Of a stretch of DNA of 11,640 nt, positions 1-5,497 are shown one piece after another. The position numbers were made by a program, and so were the translations under genes. A model generated the notes under the pieces. The model searched no databases and was not told where the DNA came from. It was given only the letters and a program-made list of their open reading frames with translations. Positions within the stretch are counted from its first letter, which is position 1. Each line of letters begins with the position of its first letter. This DNA is from Polaribacter sp. (GTDB lineage: Bacteria > Bacteroidota > Bacteroidia > Flavobacteriales > Flavobacteriaceae), in the NCBI GenBank assembly GCA_030731695.1, contig JANQTK010000054.1, positions 7,101 to 18,740 on the forward strand, written 5' to 3'.

Positions 1-512
1 GGTAAATTAGGGATTTCTAAATTTCGATACCAAGGCTCTGTGATGAAAATTACAGTCCCTAGTATCAACAAAAGAATAGAAAATACCAGTGTTTTTTTGA
101 AAGTAAGTACATACAGCAATACTATCATAATCAATGACAAACCAATACATTGTAGTACGTCAACAGCCAACCAAGCAGTACCCACATCACCAAAAAACAT
201 CTGAAACAACGGAATTCTTAAAAAATACCCAATGCCAATCAACATAAAACCCCTGATAAATCCTTTTTTTATGCGGTAATTGAGTTCCCCTTTTTGCTTT
301 GCTTTAAGCAATAAATAGGTGAATATTAAGCCAGAAATTGTAAAAAATGTTGGGGCTGTGATTCCTCTAAAATACGACCAAATTCTGAAAGCTGCATATT
401 CATCACTTCGATATTGAGGGTCTAATAATGTATCTACAAAATGTCCTTGCAACATCATTAAAATGGCAATTGCACGAACGATATCAATAAAATACAGGCG
501 TGTTTGTTTCAA
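1..512 (-). CDS. Partial YeiB/HGSNAT-like (DUF1624-type) membrane acyltransferase, N-terminal part
   Basis: The minus strand is open from about position 521 to the left edge, so only the first 170 or so residues are present and the C-terminus is missing. The predicted start reads MKQTRLYFIDIVRAIAILMM, followed by LQGHFVDTLL. The D-x-x-R-A pattern (Asp10, Arg13) and the His in QGHF (His24) match the N-terminal signature of the heparan-alpha-glucosaminide N-acetyltransferase/YeiB family. These are polytopic proteins thought to move acyl groups across the membrane. Further on come a FRGITAPTFFTISGLIF helix near residues 46-65 and at least three more hydrophobic helices. No ATG precedes the conserved region in frame. 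The in-frame stop TAA lies six codons upstream of TTG at 512-510, so TTG is the most likely start, with ATT at 515-513 the only close alternative. The substrate cannot be inferred. Confidence 0.8.
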   Translation of the reverse strand, partial: MKQTRLYFIDIVRAIAILMMLQGHFVDTLLDPQYRSDEYAAFRIWSYFRGITAPTFFTISGLIFTYLLLKAKQKGELNYRIKKGFIRGFMLIGIGYFLRIPLFQMFFGDVGTAWLAVDVLQCIGLSLIMIVLLYVLTFKKTLVFSILLLILGTVIFITEPWYRNLEIPNL

Positions 513-533
513 AATGTATTCGGTTGTTTATTG

Positions 534-566
534 CGAAAGTAAGAGATATTTTTTAAAAAACAGCAA
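534..566 (-). promoter_or_regulatory. Candidate flavobacterial promoter for the leftward acyltransferase gene
   Basis: On the minus strand TTG (566-564) is followed after 22 nt by TACTTTCG (541-534). The latter is one mismatch from the TAnnTTTG consensus known for flavobacterial promoters, whose usual TTG spacing is 17-23 nt. The motif ends 21 nt before the TTG start codon. AT-rich DNA makes chance matches common. Confidence 0.4.
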
Positions 567-826
567 TTGCAAGCTATGTTTTCAATCAAAATCATGTCAA
601 CCGTATTTTTTAAAAACGTTGTTTGATCGCTTTTCTTTTAAATATTTTTATATCGAATTGTTTATCAACTAACTAAAATTGGCACCTAAGAATTTGAAAA
701 AGGGATTCTATGCTTTTACTCAATACTTCTTTTTCAGTTTCACAATTTTTATACTAAAGAATCTAAATGTGTGATTTATATAATTTTAAGCATAAATTGT
801 GTAATGTTTTCGGTATTAATTAGTCG

Positions 827-834
827 CAACTTTG
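827..834 (+). promoter_or_regulatory. Candidate -7 element for the YtxH cassette
   Basis: CAACTTTG, followed by CA, differs by one base from TAnnTTTG and has the common downstream CA context. A TTG at 797-799 lies 27 nt upstream, longer than the usual 17-23 nt spacing, so the -33 match is poor. A start a few bases downstream would give a leader of about 100 nt that contains the dyad at 843-860. A second one-mismatch motif, CATCTTTG at 903-910, would give a much shorter leader; the sequence does not decide between them. Confidence 0.3.
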
Positions 835-842
835 CATGAATC

Positions 843-860
843 CTATTGAAGATTCAATAG
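843..860. repeat. Perfect 18-bp dyad, CTATTGAA-GA-TTCAATAG
   Basis: Two perfect 8-base arms are separated by GA. The 2-nt spacer is too short for an ideal RNA hairpin loop, so a dimeric protein-binding site is the more natural reading. It lies just downstream of the CAACTTTG promoter candidate and about 80 nt before the YtxH start codon, where an operator would act. No T-run follows, so it is not a terminator. Confidence 0.5.
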
Positions 861-939
861 TTTTACATACATAACATTTATAAAAATCGCTACATCACTT
901 TACATCTTTGAAGGATTTGTAGCATTAAAAACATCAATC

Positions 940-1182
940 ATGAGTACAGGAAAAGTAGTATTAGGAACATTGGCAGGCCTTGCTGTTGGAGCAATTGCAG
1001 GGATTTTATTTGCACCTGAAAAAGGATCTAAAACCCGAAGAAAAATTATGCATAAAGGTGAAGATTATATGGAGGACATAAAATCAAAATTTGATGGTAT
1101 CGTAGATTCTTTGACAGAACAATTTGAAAATTCTAAAAAAGAGATAAAAGATAGCGTTGCTGAGGTCAAAAAATCTGTGTAG
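940..1182 (+). CDS. YtxH-domain small membrane-anchored protein
   Basis: This 80-residue protein has one N-terminal hydrophobic segment at about residues 6-24, rich in small residues (GTLAGLAVGAIAGILF). It is followed at once by the APEKGSKTRRKI stretch typical of the YtxH family. The rest, about residues 37-80, is a charged, probably coiled-coil helix (DSLTEQFENSKKEIKDSV). It should sit in the inner membrane with the coiled coil in the cytoplasm, since positive charges follow the helix. YtxH proteins are linked to general stress responses in Firmicutes; the molecular role is unknown. It leads a same-strand cassette with the holin-like gene 21 nt downstream and the 133-residue gene after that. 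Confidence 0.85.
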   Translation: MSTGKVVLGTLAGLAVGAIAGILFAPEKGSKTRRKIMHKGEDYMEDIKSKFDGIVDSLTEQFENSKKEIKDSVAEVKKSV

Positions 1183-1203
1183 TAATTTAAAAAACAATCG
1201 ATT

Positions 1204-1548
1204 ATGATCGACAATGCCACTAGTATCATCTCACTTTTTGAGCGTGCTGAAGATTTTAGCAAAACAAATATTGAGTTGTACAAACTAAACGTAACGAAAA
1301 CATCTGCTGAAGTAATTTCATCAATTGTTGCCAGTTTGGCTATATTTTCTATGGTGGCATTGTCGCTTTTAATCATCAATATTGGGTTGGCTTTTTGGAT
1401 CGGAAAATTATTGAATGATACATTTTATGGCTTTTTTGTGATTGGCGGTTTTTATGCAATTTTTGCGTTATTGCTATTTATTTTTAGAAATCATTGGATT
1501 AAAAATCCGTTGAGCGAATCTATTATTCGGAAAATGCTCAAAAAATAA
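1204..1548 (+). CDS. Holin-superfamily-III-like (Phage_holin_3_6/YqjE type) membrane protein
   Basis: This 114-residue protein has an amphipathic N-terminal helix (residues 1-35, SLFERAEDFSKTNIELYKLN) and two hydrophobic helices at about 38-66 and 73-95. The short basic tail is RNHWIKNPLSESIIRKMLKK. This layout matches the chromosomal family annotated as phage holin family or Actinobacterial Holin-X. Despite the name, these proteins are usually found in non-phage operons beside YtxH- or YqjD-like proteins. No lysin, endolysin or other phage gene is nearby, so a lysis role is unlikely and an envelope or stress role with its YtxH neighbour is the better inference. The 21-nt gap to ytxH supports co-transcription. 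Confidence 0.8.
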   Translation: MIDNATSIISLFERAEDFSKTNIELYKLNVTKTSAEVISSIVASLAIFSMVALSLLIINIGLAFWIGKLLNDTFYGFFVIGGFYAIFALLLFIFRNHWIKNPLSESIIRKMLKK

Positions 1549-1575
1549 AGCCCTTACTAATGGGTGCAGAATTCT

Positions 1576-1602
1576 AATTTTTGGCAGAAAACAGCTAAAA
1601 TT
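1576..1602 (+). repeat. Weak intercistronic hairpin between the holin-like and 133-residue genes
   Basis: AATTTT (1576-1581) and AAAATT (1597-1602) pair. Inside them GGC can pair with GCT if one T is bulged. It lies in the 79-nt gap, could mark an RNA-processing point or partial terminator, and is weak enough to be chance. Confidence 0.2.
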
Positions 1603-1627
1603 CGACCAATATTTCATAAAATATACA

Positions 1628-2029
1628 ATGATGAAAAATGAGAAAGAGAATCTTCAATTGGCAATTCTCGCTTTGGAAGAAAAGCGAGATTTGCAATTGG
1701 TTTTGCTTAAAGATCAATATCTTGAAACCACAAAAAGTTTTCAACTAAACAATATTATCAAAAATGCTTTTGATGAAATTGCGGATTCTGCCGAAATAAA
1801 AAATACCATTTTAGAGAATGTCGTTGGAATTGGCACAGGTTTGCTAGCCAAAAAACTTTTAAAATGCGATTCAAACAATGCTACTCAAAACTACTTGATT
1901 CCTATAGCACAAGTAGTAATTACAAATTTGCTATCAGATCATTCAGCGCATGTTAAACACAAATTAGAGAAGCTGCTGGTTGCATATTTGAGTTATAGAA
2001 AAGAAGTAAAAAAATCAATGGAATCTTAG
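1628..2029 (+). CDS. Unrecognised helical protein, third gene of the YtxH cassette
   Basis: The 133-residue product has no domain I can name. Residues 1-40 are a charged, heptad-like helix (ENLQLAILALEEKRDLQLVL). The middle holds a glycine-bearing amphipathic stretch ending in a double lysine (VVGIGTGLLAKKLL, about residues 65-80), and the C-terminal third is another helix rich in Lys and His. There is no signal peptide and no clear transmembrane helix, although the glycine-rich stretch could touch a membrane. ATG occurs twice in a row at 1628 and 1631, and either may be used. From memory, similar proteins follow YtxH and holin-like genes in other Flavobacteriia, which suggests a role in the same module. 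I cannot assign a function. Confidence 0.65.
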   Translation: MMKNEKENLQLAILALEEKRDLQLVLLKDQYLETTKSFQLNNIIKNAFDEIADSAEIKNTILENVVGIGTGLLAKKLLKCDSNNATQNYLIPIAQVVITNLLSDHSAHVKHKLEKLLVAYLSYRKEVKKSMES

Positions 2030-2064
2030 CCCTCTTTTTTACAAAACTAAACGCCCAATCATTC

Positions 2065-2081
2065 TTTTTGTCATACAAAAA
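2065..2081. repeat. Perfect 7-bp hairpin TTTTTGT-CAT-ACAAAAA
   Basis: Two perfect 7-base arms surround a 3-nt loop, 35 nt after the stop of the 133-residue gene. It has a single G-C pair and no T-run afterwards, so it is at best a weak terminator for the YtxH cassette. It overlaps the TTG of the promoter candidate for the next gene, so it could equally be an operator. Confidence 0.35.
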
Positions 2082-2084
2082 TCG

Positions 2085-2092
2085 TATATTTA
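2085..2092 (+). promoter_or_regulatory. Candidate -7 element for the 211-residue membrane protein gene
   Basis: TATATTTA matches TAnnTTTG at seven of eight positions. The nearest upstream TTG (2068-2070) is only 14 nt away, shorter than the usual spacing. If used, it would leave a leader of roughly 90 nt before the ATG at 2188. Confidence 0.3.
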
Positions 2093-2187
2093 TGATTCGT
2101 TATTTTTTTAATAAACGAAAAAAATAAACTCAAAACCTGAAGTTTATAGAAAATCATTTCAATGAACTTCTCTTAAGAATCCATTAG

Positions 2188-2823
2188 ATGACATCGTGGA
2201 AACCATTCATTAAAAAACTATTTTTTCCAATAACAATTCTCACATTATTGAGTTTGGTTTGTGGATTCGTTTTGTTAGAGTCCATGTATTTACACATTGC
2301 AACACCAACTTTTTTCAGCAGTATGTATCTTTCAGTTGCTATTCCTATAACATTGGTTGTTTGGGTACTCTATGCCTTTGAAAGATGGTTGTTAAAAAAA
2401 ACAACCTATAAAAAAATACTATTTATAGAATTGGGAATTACGGCTTTCCTAATAGTGTATTATTCTTATCAAAATGCCTCAACTAGTATTCAATTTGACA
2501 CAAATAAATCGTTTGTTTTAGTGCTTTTTGATGGCAAAGATGCTGCTACGTATTCCTTTGAAAGAAGTGGCGTTTTCAATAAAAAACGGATTATCAAAGA
2601 CACAAATATCATTCATTTACATCCTTCCTTTGAACTAAAAAAAGACCTCAAAATTGTAACTCCAAAAAATTGGAAAAGAACAACAACCGACAAAAGTAGC
2701 CTTTCACTAAAGGGAAAAGAAGTAGCATATCTCTTTGTTACAAATAGCGAACTTCCAAAAAGTTACATCATAAACTCAGAAAAATATATTGATAGTTTAC
2801 TTCAAGTAACTACTATAAAATAA
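2188..2823 (+). CDS. Unrecognised three-helix membrane protein with a C-terminal soluble domain
   Basis: The 211-residue product begins with three hydrophobic helices at about residues 9-30 (FFPITILTLLSLVCGFVLL), 43-64 (SVAIPITLVVWVLYAF) and 75-93 (ILFIELGITAFLIVYYSY). About 118 mostly polar residues follow, with alternating strand-like segments (SFVLVLFDGKDAATYSF, EVAYLFVTNSEL). The basic cluster KKTTYKK after helix 2 suggests that loop is cytoplasmic, which would put the C-terminal domain on the periplasmic side. I recognise no family or catalytic motif. The gene stands alone: 158 nt separate it from the upstream cassette, and it converges on the MATE/acidic-protein pair with a 32-nt spacer. 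The ATG at 2188 directly precedes the first helix and is a sound start. Confidence 0.65.
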   Translation: MTSWKPFIKKLFFPITILTLLSLVCGFVLLESMYLHIATPTFFSSMYLSVAIPITLVVWVLYAFERWLLKKTTYKKILFIELGITAFLIVYYSYQNASTSIQFDTNKSFVLVLFDGKDAATYSFERSGVFNKKRIIKDTNIIHLHPSFELKKDLKIVTPKNWKRTTTDKSSLSLKGKEVAYLFVTNSELPKSYIINSEKYIDSLLQVTTIK

Positions 2824-2824
2824 A

Positions 2825-2867
2825 CAATATCAATAATTTAAATAAAAAATAATAATTATTCATATTG
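2825..2867. terminator. AT-rich bidirectional hairpin between convergent genes
   Basis: CAATATCAATAATT (2825-2838) pairs with AATTATTCATATTG (2854-2867). The 14-bp stem has one C-C mismatch and a 15-nt A-rich loop. It starts just after the stop of the rightward gene, and its right arm covers the last four codons, including the stop, of the leftward acidic-protein gene. The position between convergent genes fits shared transcription termination or 3'-end protection. The near absence of G-C pairs and of clean T-runs makes it atypical. Confidence 0.45.
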
Positions 2868-3080
2868 AGACATTTCGTCATCATAAAACTGCGAAGCTTG
2901 CTCAATTAACGACGATAATTCATTGGCAATATCTTCTTCGTTTTCACCTGATAAATCTTCAAACCACTCTATTTCATCATCTTTTAGATTGATCACAAAA
3001 CGAGGAAACTCAGTATGTAACACAAAAATATCTTCTGGAAACTGGCTATTGTCTGCCAATAAAAATTTAGGTAAGTTCAT
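2856..3080 (-). CDS. Small acidic conserved hypothetical protein coupled to the MATE gene
   Basis: This 74-residue product is strongly acidic: 20 Asp or Glu residues against 3 Lys or Arg. It has an N-terminal strand-rich part (MNLPKFLLADNSQFPEDIFV, then LHTEFPRFVINL) and an acidic helical C-terminus (EEDIANELSSLIEQASQFYD). No signal peptide or membrane helix is present, so it is cytoplasmic. From memory, proteins of this form are common as conserved hypotheticals in Flavobacteriaceae; their function is unknown. Its ATG (3080-3078) lies inside the 3' end of the MATE gene in another frame, giving a 14-nt overlap. It is therefore almost certainly co-transcribed and may be translationally coupled. 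The aromatic and proline pattern speaks for a real gene rather than a chance open frame. Confidence 0.75.
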   Translation of the reverse strand: MNLPKFLLADNSQFPEDIFVLHTEFPRFVINLKDDEIEWFEDLSGENEEDIANELSSLIEQASQFYDDEMSQYE

Positions 3081-4491
3081 TTTTCTTTGCTATAAGCTTT
3101 AAAGTTAAAGAATTAAATCTGATAAATAATAAAATAGATGCTGTTGTTAATCCTGCCAACAATCCTAGCCAAATGCCAAAACTACCTAAAACTGACTCTT
3201 TTCCCAAAAAATAAGAAATTGGAAAACCAACAATCCAATACGAAATAAAAGTAATTAACGTAGGAATTTTTACATCTTGCAATCCACGCAAAGCTCCTAA
3301 AATCATTACCTGCGTACTATCTGAAATCTGAAAAATAGCAGCCACTAACAATAGTTTTGAAGCAATGCTAACTACTTCCATATTGTCTTGAAAATTGACA
3401 GTATCCTTAAAATCAACATATATTTTAGGCAAACTTTCATGGAATACAAAAAAGAAAATTGCAAAAACACTTGCCATAATCAACCCTAAAATCAGAATGG
3501 AAAATGTAATTCTTCTTAGCTCAACATAATTCTGTAATCCTTTTTGATTGCCCACACGAATCATCGCAGCTACACTAAAACCAATAGCTACCATAAATGT
3601 CATAGAAGCCAAGTTTAGTGCGATTTGATTGGCTGCCTGCGGATTTTTACCCAACAAACCACTCAGCCAAACTGCCGTTGTAAAAATAGCCACTTCAAAA
3701 AACATTTGCATCGCCGTTAAAGAACCCAAACTGATGATTTTTCGAAACATAGCGCTTTCTACCACAAAAATTTTGATGTTTTTTAGGTATTTCCTTGAGC
3801 GTTTGTTTTTTCGTAAAATGAACCACAAATAAACAACCATCACAATTCTCGAAATCAACGTCCCATAAGCAGCACCTACAATGCCCATTTCAGGAAAACC
3901 AAATTTCCCAAAAATAAGTACATAATTAAAAAATACATTCACAATATTTGCCCATAAAGTAGCATACATGGGGTATTTTGTCAAAGCCAATCCATCACTA
4001 AATTGTTTGATTCCCTGAAAAATAATCAATGGAATAAGTGAAATAGCAACCAAATCTAAGTACGGAAGTGTCAGCGCCACAACTTCTTCGGGTTGTTGCA
4101 TGTAATGCAATATTGGTTTTGAGAAAAACAACACTAAAAACAATAATATCCCTAAAACGGTGCATAAAATTAATCCGTGTTTGTAAGACGATTTTACCAA
4201 AGAAGTGTTTTCTGCAGCATCTGCTTCAGCCACTAAAGGCGTAATTGCAGTAGAAAATCCAATACCAATAGACATGGCAACAAACATAAAACTATTCCCC
4301 AAAGAAACCGCAGCCAATTCAGCTGTACCCAACTGCCCAACCATGATATTATCTACAAAACCAACAAAAGTATGACCCAACATACCCAAAATAACAGGGG
4401 CTGCTAAATACCAATTTTTCTTAAATTCGGATGTATATTGCGTAATATCCACTGTTGTAATTTTTAGCTTGCGAAGATACGTATTCTTCAT
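3067..4491 (-). CDS. MATE family efflux transporter, NorM type
   Basis: The 474-residue length and about twelve hydrophobic helices fit a MATE exporter, an inner-membrane antiporter that ejects cationic drugs or metabolites using Na+ or H+. Family features are clear: PVILGMLGHTFVGFVDNIMV in the first helix, the GxSTAITPLVAEADA loop, and GALRGLQDVKIPTLITFISY in the second half, which is the typical NorM motif. The substrate cannot be told from sequence. The ATG at 4491 gives about 13 residues more than relatives I recall. A GTG at 4452-4450 would start the protein at VDITQYTSEFKKNW, closer to the usual N-terminus. It is divergent from tpx across 89 nt and overlaps the acidic-protein gene downstream. 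Proximity to a peroxidase gene hints at stress context but proves nothing. Confidence 0.93.
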   Translation of the reverse strand: MKNTYLRKLKITTVDITQYTSEFKKNWYLAAPVILGMLGHTFVGFVDNIMVGQLGTAELAAVSLGNSFMFVAMSIGIGFSTAITPLVAEADAAENTSLVKSSYKHGLILCTVLGILLFLVLFFSKPILHYMQQPEEVVALTLPYLDLVAISLIPLIIFQGIKQFSDGLALTKYPMYATLWANIVNVFFNYVLIFGKFGFPEMGIVGAAYGTLISRIVMVVYLWFILRKNKRSRKYLKNIKIFVVESAMFRKIISLGSLTAMQMFFEVAIFTTAVWLSGLLGKNPQAANQIALNLASMTFMVAIGFSVAAMIRVGNQKGLQNYVELRRITFSILILGLIMASVFAIFFFVFHESLPKIYVDFKDTVNFQDNMEVVSIASKLLLVAAIFQISDSTQVMILGALRGLQDVKIPTLITFISYWIVGFPISYFLGKESVLGSFGIWLGLLAGLTTASILLFIRFNSLTLKLIAKKNELT

Positions 4492-4548
4492 AAATTAAAA
4501 AGATGCACAACTTATCATTCTTTTAATAGAAATATAGATAAATTTAAG

Positions 4549-4556
4549 TATTTTTG
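4549..4556 (+). promoter_or_regulatory. Candidate -7 element for tpx and the genes downstream
   Basis: TATTTTTG is an exact match to TAnnTTTG, ending 24 nt before the tpx ATG, a normal distance. No TTG lies 17-23 nt upstream, so the -33 part is missing or divergent. The 89-nt divergent spacer also holds TATATTTC on the minus strand (4536-4529), a one-mismatch candidate for the MATE gene. Confidence 0.45.
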
Positions 4557-4580
4557 GGGCTTTAAAAATTTAAAAAAACA

Positions 4581-5078
4581 ATGGCAACAATTACATTAAA
4601 AGGAAATCAAATAGAAACTATAGGTAATTTACCAAAAATAGGTAGCAAAGCTCCAAACTTTTCATTGATTGCAGGAGATTTATCACACAAAACTTTAGCA
4701 GATTATGCTGGAAAAAAAGTAATATTGAATATTTTTCCAAGCATTGATACAAGTACTTGTGCTACGTCTGTAAGAACTTTTAATAAAACTGCTGCTGCCT
4801 TAGAAAATACAGTGGTGATTTGTGTTTCTAGAGATTTACCTTTTGCTCAAACTCGTTTTTGTGGTGCTGAAGGCATTGAAAATGTGCAAGTTTTGTCTGA
4901 TTTTGCAACGGGTGATTTTGGAAAAGAGTATGGATTGGAAATTACGACAGGTCCTTTAGCGCATTTGCATTCAAGAGCCGTTGTTTTAATTGACGAGCAA
5001 GGAAATGTGAGTTACACTGAACAAGTTTCGGACATTGTTGATGAACCAAATTACGAGGCAGCTCTTAAAGCTATTTAA
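4581..5078 (+). CDS. tpx: Thiol peroxidase Tpx (2-Cys peroxiredoxin)
   Basis: The 165-residue product has the full Tpx layout. It reduces H2O2 and organic hydroperoxides in the cytoplasm with electrons from thioredoxin. The peroxidatic cysteine is Cys60 in the motif P53-S-I-D-T57-S-T-C60, with Thr57 as the usual active-site threonine. The resolving cysteine is Cys94 (RFCGAEG), and the conserved Arg is Arg132 (HLHSRAVVLID). These positions lie one residue before those of E. coli Tpx (Cys61, Cys95, Arg133). The N-terminal strand MATITLKGNQIETIGNLPKI is also typical. It is the first gene of a same-strand run, and dgkA starts 3 nt after its stop, which implies one transcript. Confidence 0.96.
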   Translation: MATITLKGNQIETIGNLPKIGSKAPNFSLIAGDLSHKTLADYAGKKVILNIFPSIDTSTCATSVRTFNKTAAALENTVVICVSRDLPFAQTRFCGAEGIENVQVLSDFATGDFGKEYGLEITTGPLAHLHSRAVVLIDEQGNVSYTEQVSDIVDEPNYEAALKAI

Positions 5079-5081
5079 AGA

Positions 5082-5462
5082 ATGATTGATCCAAATGATA
5101 GTTTTTTGGTTGGAAGACTCAAAAGTATAAAATATGCTTTAAGAGGTACTTGGATTTTAATTACCACTGAAGACAGTGTAAAAGTTCAAATGTCTTTTGG
5201 CGTTTTAGTGACACTTTTAGGGTTTTACTTCGGGATTTCACCAACAGAATGGATGATGCAAACATTGGTAATTGGATTGGTTTTAGTTGCTGAATCTGCC
5301 AATACTGCTATTGAAAAAATAGCTGATTTTGTAAATCCAGAATACCATAAACAAATAGAAGTCATCAAAGACGTTGCTGCTGGTGCACCAAGTTTTGCAG
5401 CTTTCGCGGCAATTGTTATTTGCGGAATTATTTACGTTCCTAGAATCATCGCTTTATTTTAA
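5082..5462 (+). CDS. dgkA: Diacylglycerol kinase family protein (DgkA type)
   Basis: At 126 residues with three hydrophobic helices, this fits the prokaryotic DgkA family of small trimeric inner-membrane kinases. These phosphorylate diacylglycerol, or undecaprenol in many Gram-positives, using ATP. The signature is present: E71-S-A-N74-T-A-I-E78-K followed by K96-D97-V-A-A-G-A, plus Glu30 in TTEDSVKVQ as the counterpart of the metal-binding Glu28 of the E. coli enzyme. After the KDVAAGA motif the sequence is PSFAAF, whereas AV is more usual there; this is probably a lineage variant. Which lipid is used cannot be told from sequence. It sits 3 nt after tpx and 35 nt before ftsK. Confidence 0.92.
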   Translation: MIDPNDSFLVGRLKSIKYALRGTWILITTEDSVKVQMSFGVLVTLLGFYFGISPTEWMMQTLVIGLVLVAESANTAIEKIADFVNPEYHKQIEVIKDVAAGAPSFAAFAAIVICGIIYVPRIIALF

Positions 5463-5497
5463 GCAACTAGTTACCTTATTTATTAGATTAACTTTCA

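Larger units (their letters stand above)
513..939. other. Divergent intergenic region without a supported gene
   Basis: These 427 bases separate the leftward acyltransferase gene from the rightward YtxH cassette. The DNA is very AT-rich. The one plus-strand open frame over its left part (463-672) starts inside the acyltransferase gene, has a composition unlike a conserved protein, and resembles no family I know. What can be supported is one candidate promoter for each direction and a perfect dyad at 843-860. No tRNA-like or GC-rich RNA structure was seen. Confidence 0.6.

Noticed and set aside
463..672. 69-codon plus-strand open frame in the left intergenic region
   Set aside because: It starts inside the acyltransferase gene on the other strand and is rich in Cys, Phe, Tyr and Lys in the way translated AT-rich non-coding DNA is.
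1204..1548. Prophage remnant suggested by the holin-like gene
   Set aside because: No endolysin, structural, integrase or attachment-site signal is nearby, and this holin-superfamily type is commonly chromosomal beside YtxH genes.
3060..3085. Frameshift that might have split one longer MATE protein
   Set aside because: The MATE protein is already full length, and the acidic product has its own start and a soluble composition, so this is an overlap of two genes.
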